Assembly: GCA_905147135.1 (NCBI GenBank)
Contig: LR990048.1
Location: forward strand, 19,204,563 to 19,268,562
Origin: Blastobasis lacticolella
Lineage: Eukaryota; Arthropoda; Insecta; Lepidoptera; Blastobasidae
DNA length: 64,000 nucleotides
Direction: 5' to 3'
Position numbers and translations under genes: made by a program
Shown here: piece by piece, positions 46,935-59,861 of the stretch
How the letters are laid out: each line of letters starts with the position of its first letter
Position numbering within the stretch: position 1 is the first letter of the stretch
The notes under the pieces: generated by a model
Database searches by the model: none
Told to the model about the DNA's origin: nothing
What the model saw: only the letters and a program-made list of their open reading frames with translations

Positions 46935-47813
46935 ATAAAAAAAATCAATTAAAACTCATACTAAAATAAGTAATTAAATTTAACCATAAATTATTAACAA
47001 TATCAAAACAATGTCAAATTAATAAATAGCCATATAAAAAAGTCTTTGATGGGTACCTATGGTAAGGTAGGTATTGTTAACAAAATATTTTCACAATTTG
47101 ACTGATTTAATGGATTTATTGATGTTTTAAGGTGTGTGATATTTTCCTATAAAGAAAACAAAATAATTAAGAAATAAAGAGCATATATTTTACTTCATAA
47201 CCCGAATAAAAATTACAGTAAAGAACAAAAATATTAACATACCTATGTAAAATGCGAACAAAAAAACAACTCTCCAATTTAAATAAACCTTAAGGTAAGA
47301 AGTCACGATAATCAACCACAATAAAACAAATCTTCAATGTATTCATGAAAACTACATGGTAACATTTTAAGATAGTCCTTTGAAAAGGAACACATTCATA
47401 ACAACAAAAGTGTTAAACAAATAATGAAATAAAAAAATAATAACAGAAAAAGAATCTAGTTTCCATTGAGCTGTATAGTTTCTTACGTGAATATAGTGTT
47501 AATTATTGTTAACAAGCATGACATGGCTTTGTGAGAGGTAGGTCTACGGTTTCTAATCTTGTGCTGTTTACGGAATTTGTCAATGATGATATGGACAAGG
47601 GCTGCCAAACAGACCCTATCTATACCGATTATAGCAAGAAGAATTAGATATACGAGTATAAAGATAATCTCGACGTTAATGTCCCGGTTGTGCACTCGAC
47701 AACGAGGGCCCGGGGTCCGCCTTGACCATGATTCAGGTTTTAGCGATCAGGTAAGTGGTGCGAGGAAAGCATGTAAGGATGTATCGAAATGTAGGAATAT
47801 CGAAGTGATTATC
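46935..47813. other. Pol-less interior of the BEL/Pao element
   Basis: Reverse transcriptase, RNase H and integrase should lie here but none is recognisable. The stretch is AT-rich and contains another copy of the LINE-tail phrase (GTTAATGTCCCGGTTGTGC) near 47675-47760. It is probably deleted and replaced sequence. Confidence 0.6.
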
Positions 47814-48090
47814 TTTCGCAGTACGGTGCGTCGCAATTTAAACGACTCGCAGTTTAGAAATGTCGCTGTAAAGTACATCGACGCTTATTGGTTTCGAAGC
47901 AGCAATGTTTCGCAGTAACGTGGGTCGGAATTTGTATTTTAGCTGTTTAGTGATGTCGCTGTAAAGTACATCGAACCTAGGTTGAGTCGAACCAGCGACT
48001 TTTCGCAGTAACGTGCGTTGCGGTCTTGTAAAGTCGAACTTTAAATACTTCGTTGTAAAATGACATCGCAGTTTTGTTAAATCGCATTGG
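47814..48090. repeat. Three-copy tandem repeat, 93-94 bp unit
   Basis: Units start with TTTCGCAGTA at 47814, 47908 and 48001. Units 1 and 2 share GTCGCTGTAAAGTACATCGA exactly and the third is more diverged. It lies where the pol gene of the BEL element would begin, directly after the protease frame. Confidence 0.75.
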
Positions 48091-48093
48091 CGA

Positions 48094-50224
48094 TCATCGA
48101 AGATTGTTCGTCGCAGAAATGAGGTACAGTCCTCTGTTTGAGCTCTTTATCAGACCATCCATAATTATGTCAGAGTAGACACTCGCATCTAGTAAAATGT
48201 CGATAGGTTTTGAGATGTTGTACTCGGGATCCACTAGTTGTATGTGCTGAAGATGAGCCCAAGATTGTATGTAAAAGGTTTCATTTGGCAAGTTGTTTAT
48301 TACCCGATCGATGACTAACGCTTGTGTTTCAAACTGGAAGTCGTCGTAAATGGATTGACTTTGTAGTGACACGACTCCGCGACTACGTCTTGATCCATAG
48401 CCTATGCCCGAAACAGATGCATGGTAGCTGTGTCTAGGTAATCCTAACATCTGCGCCGCATTTTCGGAAATGAGTGATATTTGTGAGCTTTGATCTAGTA
48501 GGGCTCGTAGAGTTGCGATAGTCCCATCTTTGCTCTTACTTTGATGGATATTGTTGTTAAGATAATCTCTTCGTTTTCATTAGCGATGTAATTAACGCTA
48601 TTCTGTTTCGACATAGCTTGTGGCGCGGAAATAGTCGGCGGCATGTAGGATTGCGTAGCCAGCATTTTGTTGTTGATCGGGCGCATGCCTCGTGCAAAAT
48701 CGTGTTGTGCTCGCCTTGGCAATATTTGCACCTATTTGGCGAAGTGCACTTATTGTATTTATGCTTGTACAAACCATTCTGACAAATGTCTAATTTCTTC
48801 ACTGTCCCCAATTTCGCGTCCGGTTGCAGGCTAATGAACTGTTTGCATTTGAATAATGTATGCTTTTGTGAACATAATGGACAGTTCCACGTGTATGTTG
48901 CAGAAGTTTGATAATTCCCTTGGCGATTTGCGGCATAATGCTGGTAGATAGGCTTGTTAGTAGTGTGGGGCTTTGTTTGTTGGTAGGTTTTCTTTGGTAC
49001 GAAACCGGAATCTTTCTGATGTATAGGTTCTAGGGCATTGAATTTGCTTTCTAAAAAGGACATGAGTTCTTTCAAAGATGGTAATTCACGAGGTGACTTG
49101 CGGGACTCTTTATAACCCCTGTATGTGTCAGAATCAAGCTTTTTCGATATTAAGTGAACTAATATGGGGTCCCAAGTAGAGGTGTCAATACCTAAATTCT
49201 GTATGGCGTGTACACACTCCATCGTAGTGTCATAGACGCGTTTAATCTCATATGCCGACTGTTTTTGTATAATATGTTGATTTAAAAGTAATTCAATTTG
49301 TTTAGTAAAGAGCACATGGGGATTGTTTTATCTATGTGTAATGAGCTCCCAGGCGGTGTCGTAATTGTCGGCTGATATGTGCAAATGTTGGATAAGCCGC
49401 TCGGCTTCACCCTTTAATTTTCCCTTCAAATGCTGCATTTTTTGGCTCTTAGTGAGAAGGGAGTTATTGTGAATGCTCTCTGTAAACAAATCATAGAATG
49501 TAGGCCAGCTAGTGTACCGGCCTGTAAATATAGGAATTTCTATTTGCGGGGTTGATTGTTGAAGATGAGCTGTGGATGCTAATTTTTGGTTTAACGAACG
49601 TTTCTTTTCTTTATAGCAAGTTTCATAGTAGCTAAATTCTCCATCGTATTGTAAATCTGTACCCTGCAATATGTTGTCTATTTGCAGATGCAAGGAGTCG
49701 ATAACATTCCATCTCGATTGTAGATTACGTAACTCATATTCTAGTTCCCATTTCTCTCTTAATTCTGTTAAATTAAGACCTCTCAGTAGTCTAGATAATG
49801 CGCGAAAGTTAGTTCGTTGTAGAGATAGAAGTTCTGTTGCCTGTGTTGGCGGTGCGGCTGTTGCCGGCGAAGCGCTGCGTGCTGGCAGTGGGGAGGTGAC
49901 GTTTTCTGTGCTAGGTAACGTTTTTGGGTTGGTAATAAGACCGCTTGGACCAGCTGGTATCTCTTCCATCTCGATAGGTTTAAAAGTTGAAATTAAATAA
50001 CGGACTTCGTTATAATAAGCCCGAGCTTGGGCATACTGATTCTCTCCATAATATGGAACAGATTCATCGGCATACCGGCCGAGCTTTACGTTATTGGTGA
50101 ATTCAGTCCAGTATTTATCTAGGCTCCCGAGACGAGAATCTATGTATTCCCGTGTTTTACGGCTTGCGGAGTCTTTTTTAAAGTTACGCTCCGTTTGTTT
50201 AATGGAATCGAGAATATCAGCCAT
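48094..50224 (-). pseudogene. BEL/Pao gag-protease, decayed
   Basis: Gag likely starts at the ATG at 50224 (MADILDSIKQ). It has an N-terminal coiled region, then the DUF1759-type gag core (IPIFTGRYTSWPTFYDLF), which meets a TAA at 49328-49330 and continues in the same frame. Next come zinc-knuckle-type cysteines (CPLCSQKHTLFKC, CKYCQGEHNTILH). Frame shifts near 48690 and 48530 separate gag from the protease, whose active-site motif reads ALLDQSSQ and continues to GYGSRRSRG. At least one nonsense codon and two frameshifts make it inactive. The gene order LTR-gag-PR on minus is that of BEL/Pao. Confidence 0.88.
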
Positions 50225-50619
50225 GTTGTTGAAGGAAATTGGAAAGATCTTACTTGGACTGACGAATGCTGCTATAACTCGAACCCCTGACTTCCAACCT
50301 GTGATCTGCCAGCGCCAGAGGGAACACGTCCAATATGTCGTAAAGATTGCGTAACGTCCAAAAACAAAGTTCAAAGTCACTGCATCTCACAGTTTGTACA
50401 CTTATTTCTCACTGTATGTGTAGAAAAGTATAAAAATGTCCACTACAACGCGCACGTAGTTATAATGTTCAATGGACTGTATGTCACCAAAAATTGTAAC
50501 TGTATGTCACTGTTTAATTAACTGTTTGTTAAATTGTCACTGATTGCTTAAGACCCAAAAACTGTATGATTTTGGATCTTCTTAATACTCGAAGAATAAA
50601 AACTGTATGTTTTTTATCT

Positions 50620-50644
50620 TCTTAAGGCTCGAAGGACCATAAAC
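50620..50644 (-). other. Putative primer binding site of the BEL/Pao element
   Basis: Just inside the 5' LTR the minus strand reads TGGTCCTTCGAGCC, which starts with TGG as expected for pairing with a tRNA CCA end. This word is common in insect BEL/Pao elements. A diverged partial copy of the surrounding phrase lies about 50 bp further in. Confidence 0.6.
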
Positions 50645-50843
50645 TGTAGTGTACAGTTATCGTGAGTGTTTAGGGGGTTAGGTGGGGGATGTTAATGACC
50701 GAACTCGTTGGATGTTGTTTAAACACAAAATTTATTATAAAAAGTAATCGACCAAGTAATTTACCTACGCTGCAATACATTCGGCGCGCATTGGCCTACT
50801 TACAGCCGTAGGTAAAATTGCCTGTAAGGCGTTACTCCGTACA
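50645..50843 (-). repeat. BEL/Pao element, 5' LTR
   Basis: Partner of 45972-46170 at the same length (199 bp), differing at only a few positions, so the insertion is not ancient despite its decayed coding region. Together the LTRs delimit a 4.87 kb element. Confidence 0.85.
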
Positions 50844-52359
50844 GTAGTTCTTTTAAATGTTGGACAGGTGTTTTTTTATGAGTTGTGATTCCCTCCGGCC
50901 GCCATTGCATATAATATTTATTATGTTTTATATGGCTGTTGGTACTCCAATAAATAAATAAATATTGTTTGTAAAAGAAGTAAATCTTAATTGAAGCGCC
51001 TGTTTTGAATGTCCTAGCAATCATTTTATTAACTCTTCTGAGACCCGTTATAGTAGGTACTAATGTACATCATCCATTCTTGTTTAAACCACGGGGCGAG
51101 CACACAGTTTTGAAACGTCTGTAATTATATGTTATCGATGTACCGAGCGAGGTGTCACCTAAGGCCGCACGCAGTACCCCCCAGAAAGGGTTGCCGTAAG
51201 ACCAGACGGTTGCCTTAAATTGTGGCCTTATTCTTCACTAACAGACTAGATCTTTTATCGAGCAGCCACTCTACCTGATTCTTTTGCACCTATATGATAT
51301 ATCTAAATTTGTTTATAATGAATATGAATCCCAAGTTAGGGTAAAAGTCCTTCTGTCGAAAAGTGAAGGTAATATGCTTAGATTTTAATGCACTTGCTGT
51401 AATACAACTTATCCAGAATTTTTAATATCACTAAGGTGTCAAAAAAGCTTAGAGCCTGCCTGGTGGTCAGCAGTCACCGCAACCTATGGATGTTTGCAAT
51501 ACCAGGGGCATCAACCACGCGTTTCCGACCCGACGTAAAGACCTTTTCACCCCTCACTTGAACTCCAGGGAAAAGCTCTCCAGGTAGTTCATTCCACAAC
51601 TTTAGTGTGAGTAGGAGGATGAATTCCCTGTCGGTGGCAAGTGGTGCGATGATAGAATGTAGCTGTAGGCATTATGTCAAACAGTTCTTAATATCAAACA
51701 CCGTTGTACAAATGATATTATTTTGGAATGTTCTTGATTCTTCTACTGGCCGGAGGTTAAAGCTGCTGGTGTTATCAGCGAAGATGGCTGTCAGTACCTT
51801 CACTCTCTGATTCAGGCCCAGGTATGTCAAGTAATAATGGATATAAATTTAAATCACATGCCGAATACTTTAGTTGATTTTATAAGTGATTTATGCTTGC
51901 AATATTTCATATTTTTAAAATCAAAGCTTGCCATATTTTGTTTTAGGTACCTTTTACCTCTAGTACTATGTAACACTTCCTACCCACATAAAAAGTTATG
52001 TAATCGAAACATATCATGCCGCAATACTCGCAATCATGAGGAATTTAATCACTACAATTTCGATTAAATTTATTTATAAAGTTTTCGTCATCTTTGTCTA
52101 TTGTACCAATGTGTGCAGAAATCTAATCAAATGTAGTTACCAATATATAGAATGTTTTAATTAAATTTAGACGATATGGAGAAAATCGAGTACCTGCTCT
52201 GTGTACAATTATTGATATTTTTTAAATAAAAATAAATATGTGACATCATCCAAAAAGTGCAGGCCATAAAGGTCGGATTCGCAGGACGACAGTATCAACA
52301 CCTGCAAATAATACGCAGACTGTTCTAGCAAAAGAGTAGGTATGTCAGTTTTAAGAGCT
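50844..52359. other. Flank between BEL element and second duplicon
   Basis: It holds one RT C-terminal relic (51420-51690, separate entry). Otherwise no gene, promoter pair or structured RNA is recognised. The exact left boundary of the duplicon may lie somewhat before 52360. Confidence 0.5.
51420..51690 (-). mobile_element. RT C-terminal relic
   Basis: Same dispersed family as 2335-2765 and 31620-31860. The shared words are CACTAAGGTGTC, GCCTGCCTGGTGGT and GACGATGGAATG-type. It is strongly decayed, with no open frame. Confidence 0.55.
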
Positions 52360-52780
52360 TTGTCCTAAAGACCATATCGCATCTCCTTTCCCAAAAATTT
52401 GATCGTCTGGAGAATCAATCCCGCCGGAAGCAATGCTTGGCCGAGCGAGACGGAGAGTGAGGGTCTGATAAACAAGATCTTGTCCTTGTTACTCGGCCAA
52501 ATGAAGTTGGACAGTGTTGGCGACTCTGCGTTGAAAGTATATCATAGATTGCCTAAAAAGTAGTAAGGACGGGCCTGTGTTGGTGCGTTACATCACTTGA
52601 ACTAGTGAGGCAGTTTGAAACGATGACGACGGAAGGGCTCTCGAAGTCTTTCGAAGTTAAGGCAGAAAGTGTTCATATAGAAGCATATAGAAGTACTGGA
52701 CGAACGACGGCACGATTATGGTGGTCCTCCCGGAAAATAGCTTTTCTCCATGGCTACCTACTATCTACGTGATCTACAGG

Positions 52781-52930
52781 GGGTTTACCATAAGCTCTTA
52801 TAGCAGGACCTAAAGAGAACTGCCCTGCTTAGAACGAGACAGAACTATACGTGTCACATAAGCTTGTCTCGTTCTAAGCAAGGCAGTTCGGTTTAAGACC
52901 TGCTATAAGAGTTCATGGTAAGCCCTCAGT
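52781..52930. mobile_element. Fold-back MITE-like element
   Basis: Two arms of about 55 bp, with CTCTTATAGCAGG...CTGCTATAAGAG outermost and CTTAGAACGAGAC...GTCTCGTTCTAAG inside, surround a short loop. The outer words GGGGGTTTACCAT and ATGGTAAGCCCTC are also complementary. It is absent from duplicon copy 1. Confidence 0.7.
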
Positions 52931-52965
52931 CCCATTTATCAGTGACAAAATCCACTTAAAACACT

Positions 52966-54240
52966 AGCACCCGGTTTTTGAAACGTCCGTCAAATCATAG
53001 ATTAGCTAACAGACTGTCACATTTACAAACCACTGTGGGTTTCTGAAAGGCCAATTAACTTAAAATTTGCTAACAGACCATTAACAGGTAATATATTTTT
53101 TCGTCTGGCTACCCCTACTCAAATCAGTCACATTAAGCCACGTCACATTCATTGATATGTTTTGTTTCTGTTAAACACATTGATTTGTCTCTTTCTTAGG
53201 GGCCTTTTGAAGCCAAAATCATATGTGATATTTAACTTTTAGATGAAACTGATAGCTATTGTATAGTTTTCGTGTAAAATCGAAAATTATCAAAAAAATA
53301 TACAGAGCGAGAAAAGAAAACTTATAACAATATTTATGTTATAGGGTCACGGGTCCAGTGTGTCAGTAATCCCATCATCATCATCTTTAAGCAGGTAGGT
53401 AGGTCCGGGTCCACTGCTGAATATAGACCTCCCACGACTTACACTCCGGTCGACTCTGTTATCTTGCATTCATCGGCTCCCTAGGACCTTAAGGAGGTCG
53501 TCTATCCATCTTTTGGGAGGCCTCAACAACATCCGCCCTACCAGATATCGATTCTATGAGTTTCTCCCAATAATCCTGGCCCTGGACCAGTTCATGGTTC
53601 AGTTCCAGGTCCTGGCCCCGGACTAGATCCTGGTTCAGGTCCAGGTCCAGGCCCCGGACCAAGTCCTGGTCCAGCTAATGTTTATAGTCTATGTGCTGGC
53701 ACTGATCTAGGTCCTGGTTCTGGTTCAAGATCAAATTGTGATCAAGGTCCTTGTTCGGGCCCAAGACCAAAACCAGGTCCAGATTTTGGTTTTGGTTAAT
53801 GGCCAATATCATTTTCAGGTCCAGGTGTACGTCCTGGCCCTGGCGTTGGTTCAGATACCTGTACCAGTTTTGGTCATGGCCCTGGACCAGAACCGGGACC
53901 CTAGACCTGGACTTTGTCTTGGACCAAAACTAGGACCTGGACCAGGGCCAGGACCAAGACCAAGACCAAGAAAATCGGATATAATTTCTTCTGACAATTT
54001 GTAAGTTAGTCGATTTTCGCTAATTAAAATAGCAAGACGATAACATACAGTTAACATGAGAAAAACCTTTCCGGAAACTCAAAATTACCTTATTCGGCCG
54101 TTAATTGAAGATTTGACAATCCGTTGACAAACTGTTAAAAACTGTCAATTAGCCTTTTCAGAAACCCAAACATTTAATCGGAGATTAACAAGTTCTTACG
54201 TAATTTTTGCGTTGACAAGCGTTTCAGAAACCGGATGTAT
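52966..54240. mobile_element. Putative TIR element carrying the minisatellite
   Basis: The left end CCGGTTTTTGAAACGTCCGTCAA and the right end (minus) CCGGTTTCTGAAACGCTTGTCAA are inverted, and both are followed by sub-terminal GGTTTCTGAAA-type words. Inside lie an RTE 3' fragment and the GGWCC minisatellite. Copy 1 keeps only the right end (about 1200). No transposase is present. Confidence 0.5.
53575..53975. repeat. Degenerate GG(A/T)CC minisatellite (copy 2)
   Basis: Equivalent of 535-945 with point differences and small unit changes. The frames through it are non-coding. Confidence 0.8.
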
Positions 54241-55099
54241 CATTATTAATTTTGGCAGCTTATAACCTAGTAACCGCATTTTTGACTAATTAGGTAGCTC
54301 GATATTACACAATTTTTACATTTTACCTAGTGCCGCTTTTTTGTTGATATCTGTTTATTTTAAGATCTATCAGCGGAACTACAAAAAAGCTAGATCAAGT
54401 ATATACCTAGGCTAGAAACAACAGCGATTATTAATCGTACGACGTTAATTCGCGAGACTCCATAATTAATTTAAATTACTTTTAATTTGTAATTTGTTGT
54501 TAATATAAATTAAAATTTAGCTAAGTCTCATCTGTCAATGGCACACCACACTACGCCACTAGAGCCACCATAGCGCCCTTAATTGCACCTTTATATACGT
54601 TCTGAGGCAAGAATTAACCAAAAACAAAGATGACGTCAATGACATGACATATCTATGCCATAGAGTGCCACAAACTTATCTCACCCGGTAGCCAAAACTG
54701 GAACTAAGTGCCGCCATTTTGATATATAACTTTGTTGACAACAACTGTGCCACCGTCATTAGGATAGATAACTGATAAGTCTATAGCACTCATTCTTTAT
54801 TCAGTCATTTTGACAGTTATCGGCTGACGGCTCCATGTTTCTTAAAGTACTACGTGGTCTATTGAGGACAATATATTTTAATGTATAATGTGTAATGTGT
54901 ATGTCATATAAAAAAACATGGTTGCAACAAAGGTTGTAAGTGTATTTAAATGCTATGAACCTGTAATGTGAACTAATATTTATTTTATTTTATTTATAAT
55001 GAACAAATTAATAAAATATGTTCAAAGTGCAGGCTGGGTCTAAAATATCACCTTAATTACAATAAATAAATAATATATGTTCAAAGTGCAGGCCGGGTC

Positions 55100-55225
55100 T
55101 GAAATAGTAGGAATCATTTTAACCCATATGTGGTATTTCTCGAAGTTATCATTTTCCGCCATTTTTACAATTGATTTTTTTAACTTATCTTTGAACTTGT
55201 CGAAAGGAACTTCTGATGTATCCAT
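55100..55225 (-). pseudogene. EcKL relic, 5' end only (copy-2 specific)
   Basis: The minus-strand ATG at 55225 follows AGTGCTCGCGAAC, the same start context as genes 2 and 3. It reads MDTSEVPFDKFKDKLKKSIV and then EKYHIWVKMIPT before homology is lost at about codon 40, just before the glycine-rich loop. The frame is open to that point. It sits in a block missing from copy 1. Confidence 0.85.
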
Positions 55226-55679
55226 GTTCGCGAGCACTGGTTATTTGTCTATGACTTTTTAGCCATGCCCTTTAACTTGAGGACAGACATGAATTAAGGT
55301 CTCATCCCGATCCCTCCAAACCTTTGTCCTAACAGTGAGCTTATATGGGCTGATTATTACAGTAAGGTAAAGTTGCTGTCATGAGATAATATTCTAAGAA
55401 ATTCTTCATTTATCCATACCTGTGTGAACTATGCAAACAAAACCAGAAAGTCTAGTTGAACCTTGTTCTGAAACTATTGAAACTTTAAATTTAGATTTAA
55501 AGTTTCAATCTATATTTAAAGACTAGTCTTTAATCACCAATTTGCTTAATGTAGTATATATTAATCGAAATCTCATTATTAAAATGTTTAACTACTTAGT
55601 AACCAACGTGCCAAATAGCCCATCTTATGATAAACCAACAAACCAGCAGTCACTGTTAAACCTAAGATGATTGACTCAT

Positions 55680-56105
55680 ATTTGTTTTTATACCACTAAG
55701 GCGACAAACAAGCTTACGGCCTGCCTGATGGTAAGCAGTCCCCGCAGCCTATGGACGTTTGCAATACCAGGGCCATCATCCACGCGTTGCCGACCCCGTA
55801 AAAACCTTTTCACCCTTTTCTTGAAGAACTCCATGTTGTACTCTCTAAACCTTTCCAGGTAGTTCATTCCATAACCTTAGTGTACGTGGGAGCAAGTTCC
55901 TTTGGAACCGCACATTTCGCGACCAATTTGGCTCAAAGATGTGAGTATGAACTCCATGTCGGTGGCGAGCGGTGCGACGATAGAATGTAGCTGTAGGCAT
56001 CATGTCATATCCACTATGCTTTCTATTTAGAGTCATAGATCCAGTCTCTTTTAAATTTAGATAGTCTCCAATCCGCTTGCCAAGCGTGGCAATTACAGCA
56101 ATACC
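55680..56105 (-). mobile_element. Non-LTR RT C-terminal relic (copy 2)
   Basis: Duplicate of 2335-2765, including LLPRTLRLWNELPGKV. One substitution gives an additional stop (56036 region) relative to copy 1. Confidence 0.7.
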
Positions 56106-56802
56106 CTACACTAATGTGGAGGTGGCTCAAGTCCAGCAGTGAACTGTTATATAGGCTGATAGGCCGATAGTGAAGTCTTGCAATTACAATTGTATCAATT
56201 TAATAAGATAGTGTTTCAGAATCTTAGTCATCATTAATTAAAAAAGTAATACAAAAAATGAAACCAGGAATGCCGTAAAAATGTTATAATGAAGCAGATT
56301 CTTCAACTCAAGAGGTCCGGATAATTTGAGTTTACATAATTAACATTTCAAAGCAGGCGGGGATCCATTTTATTTATATAAACTATCAGACCCGATTCCT
56401 GATCCAAACATATTATTCGAAAAAGGAACTAAGAAGCTGCCTGCAAAAACTAGTACTATAACGAAATGTAAATGTGAGCTTATCAGACTAAAGTTATTTT
56501 ATGGAATGGAATATAATTTACAGAGGGCGAAGAAACATTGTTTTATGAGCATATCACTCCTTATCTTTAATCCAACAATTAACGTAATCGCAGAGATAAT
56601 AACAGGAAGCGAAATACGTCAAGTAACAGATACACATAACAGATAGGCGTCTCCTTCGCCTTGACCATGATGCAGGATTTGGCGGATCACATAATTACAG
56701 AAGTTAAAGCGACTGCCATCTGACCTCTGTGACCCTGTTACCCTGTGCGCGGGAACACAAGCGGGACATTAACGCCAAGATGATGATAATGATGAAATTG
56801 TG

Positions 56803-56891
56803 TTATCGAAGTTCTAATTTTCCGCAATCTTTACAATTGATTCCAATAGCTTGTCGGTAAACTTATCAAGTCTAACTTCTGATATATCCAT
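56803..56891 (-). pseudogene. EcKL relic, 5' end only (copy 2 of the 3460 fragment)
   Basis: On minus, MDISEVRLDKFTDKLLESIV runs in frame to AEN and then a TAG. It lacks the 4-bp insertion present at 3460-3549. The fragment was therefore already dead (stop shared) before the segmental duplication, and copy 1 gained a frameshift afterwards. Confidence 0.8.
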
Positions 56892-57354
56892 AATCTCGAG
56901 TACGTGTGCCGTATTTAGCTGATAATACGATTGTAAAACTATAAATAGAAATGATAGATAATTACATGTAAATGGATAGATAAATATTATAGTATTTAAT
57001 TATGAAGCTTCCTCTGTATTCATATCAATTTACATTGGAAAAAAACTATCTCAAGACGAAATACAGAATGTTTTGTAAGGGCAGATCTGATTTGCCTACG
57101 TCTTTGGCCTAGTAGTGCGATTAAATGCGCTGATATTAATATCCCATTAAAAATACTTCTTGTACTTAGATCTCAAATAAGACCAAGTTTTGGCAACAAT
57201 TTTATTGTTTGGGTACGTAATTTAAGTAGTATAAAATTGTAGCGAAAACTAGGCCAATTTTGGATTTAAGTTTTTAAGAGGCCGAGTTTTTTGGACTGGA
57301 ACCTTGGAGTTACTTCACACAAGTGTTTTTGGTGGAATCTAATCTCTTTTTCCT

Positions 57355-57600
57355 GAGTTCATCATCGGAGAGGTCAATCCCGGCTTCTGGCAGTGTCCAC
57401 TTTTCTACTCATTCCTCTCCACTTCGCTCCGTCTTAGGCATACACGTGTCGTAAGAAATTGGTCAATCTATCTTCTTTCCTTCATCCAGGGACCTCTTTT
57501 CTGATACCGAAAGATTTAGGCATATTTTCCTGCGTATTCCTAGGGCTTGCGCAACACGTGACCAAGTAAGCGAAATGCAAAGGTTGATTTCTACTGCAGT
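57355..57600 (-). mobile_element. RTE-like LINE fragment (copy 2)
   Basis: Duplicate of 3990-4260 with minor differences. 57600-57780 is conserved but unrecognised. 57780-57945 diverges from copy 1. Confidence 0.5.
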
Positions 57601-58148
57601 GGGGCTCCTGGAGGATTCTCAGGGAAAAGATTACATTCAAGGTGCAACAGCCCAGCCTGAAGCCGTATTGGCATTCAATGACGTCTGTCCTCAAGTATCT
57701 GCGCATTCGCGTAGGCGATGATCTCACGAGGTGTATGCGACGCGGTCTCCTGCGCTCCGTGCCCCGCGTCGGAATTTAGGATTAGGAGTCGATAGCACAA
57801 AAATACCTGCACCGCCGTCTATTGGGAATGTTTGTGTTAAGACAATTTGTTCTGGAGTGTGAAGTAAAATGTAACAGTTTTCATGGTTTAGTAACTGTAA
57901 TCCTACCTTCATTTTAAATTCTAATATAATTGTATAAATAGCTCAACTGAATCTCAATAGGATCTTGACACATTTTTGGTATCCTGCTACCTATTTATGA
58001 CCAGTAAAATTCCATTAGTTTTGCAGTGACATTCCATTAAACTGTTATTAATATAATTCACGATGAAAATGAAAATATAATGAAAACGCGGTGTAATTAT
58101 TTTAAAAATTTAATCAGAAATATTTTTTATTAGGCTTACAATTTCAAT

Positions 58149-59747
58149 TTATAGAAATTCATTTATAATATCTCCAAGTCTCTCTTGAAAGGATTCATGC
58201 ACTTTGGGTTGCCATTCACTCATTTTTTCTTTACTCGTATCCATTTCTTTATCCTCAAATAGTATAATACCCATGCTCATCATGGCGACATACAATCCAT
58301 ACTCTCGCCTCTCTTCGAAGGTTCGCTCGAATACTTCTCTTGGGAATATTTCCTTCAACTCTATGTTAAAATATTGCAAAAAAGATTCCATTGTGTTGTA
58401 GTATATGTCTTTGAAGTCCGATAAATGATTTTCTCTGAGTTTCTTGTCGCTGCCGGTATAGATGAAGTACAGAAAATCGTCGATTGGGCAACCATAGAAA
58501 ACTGTTTGGTAGTCCACTGGTATTACTTCAGTTACTACTCCATCCTAAAATAATATGAAAACACATTATTTACAACTATGTTAGAAATGAAACTAAATTT
58601 GGAAAAACAACCTCTTCCTTGAAATATTTTTGATAGATTGTATTTATTCTCTTCTCTTCTCAGTATCAATTAAACTCTAACTGTTTTATTTTTATTTTTA
58701 TTGATCGTAGGTAAAATTAAGTAAAAATTATAAATATTAGTAAGTTTCACTTTAGTGGACAACGATTAAAATATCTATCGAGTAGACACTGATTCTTTGA
58801 TCACGACTAGTGAGGTAATCGATTACTTTTAAAATGGTATACCTCTTAAACCCAATCTTTCAAGCTGAGATAAAAGAAGTGGGTAAAGGACCGTGTCAAA
58901 AGCAATGATAATGATGAGTTACGATTCAGAGAGCAACGATTATAAATATTAATGTTATAGATATACTTACGACTTCTTTCTTTACGGTGTTGTTCATTCG
59001 AAAATCTCCATGACAAAGGATTTGGATATGCCTGCCATTATCTACAAAAAATTGCTCGATTCCTTCCAAAGCATACGGAACAAAATCTTCACCCTTCTTT
59101 CTCAAATTTGGGTCCTTTAAATTTTTTGCGTTGTTTGTCATGAAGAATGCGAGGTTCTTTTTCCAGCCATCCATGTTAATTATACTATCTAGAGTTTTCA
59201 CCTTCTCACTGTAAAACGTTGGTCTCCGCTTTTCCATTATAAAAGAAAAACCATGAAACTTTGCAAGTTGTTCCAAGGCCAATTTTGTGAATTCAAATGA
59301 GTTGACTTCCATTCGAAAACCAGTTTTAAAGCCTTTTTTTGCTATATTTTCTAATATCAATGACTCACTACAAGTATTTTCATAACTTTTTATTAATTTG
59401 AATCGTTCTACTTCTGGTACATTACCTTCGTCTTGTAGTTCGGCAAACACTTTCGAAAGTTGACCATAAACAAATGCTTCTCTTGCGTAAGCACCAGTTA
59501 AAGAAATCAATTCCTTCATATTCTCAACTGCTTCTGGTACCAGTTTCTTCACAAAAAGATTGATTTCTTTTTCACCATTCGGAGTGCTCCCGATAATGTC
59601 GACAGCAAATAATTCTCCTGTGTAGCTACCACCAAGTGTAGGAATAATTTTGACAGTTATATTGTATTTCGCAAAGTTTTCATTTTCGGCAATTTTTACA
59701 ATTGATTCTTTTAGCTTATCTGTAAACCTATCGAGACTGACTTCCAT
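58149..59747 (-). CDS. EcKL-type kinase, gene 5 (duplicate of gene 1)
   Basis: Exons 59747-58971 and 58544-58149 with a 426-bp phase-0 intron give 390 residues. Motifs are as in gene 1: LGGSYTGE, LFVKKL, LCHGDFRMNN (H246, D248, N253) and VDYQ (D270). Exon-1 changes against gene 1 include EEER to EVER, DEAN to DEGN, IIKMDGWKNN to IINMDGWKKN and VPDALEG to VPYALEG. None touches a catalytic residue. The reading frame and both splice sites are intact, so the two copies are probably both expressed or recently so. As in gene 1, an alternative in-frame ATG lies 24 nt upstream (59771). AATAAA at 58126-58131 follows the stop. Confidence 0.9.
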
Positions 59748-59861
59748 GCTGGCGAGCACTGATACTTCCATATTTGATATTTGACTTCTAATAAAATTGT
59801 ATACTCTTTGAATTGAAACGATAAAATAATCACATGTAAATATATCGACAATTATTAGAAT

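Noticed and set aside
47483..47918. 70- and 119-codon frames within the BEL element
   Set aside because: They overlap a LINE-tail repeat and the 94-bp tandem repeat, and match no pol domain.
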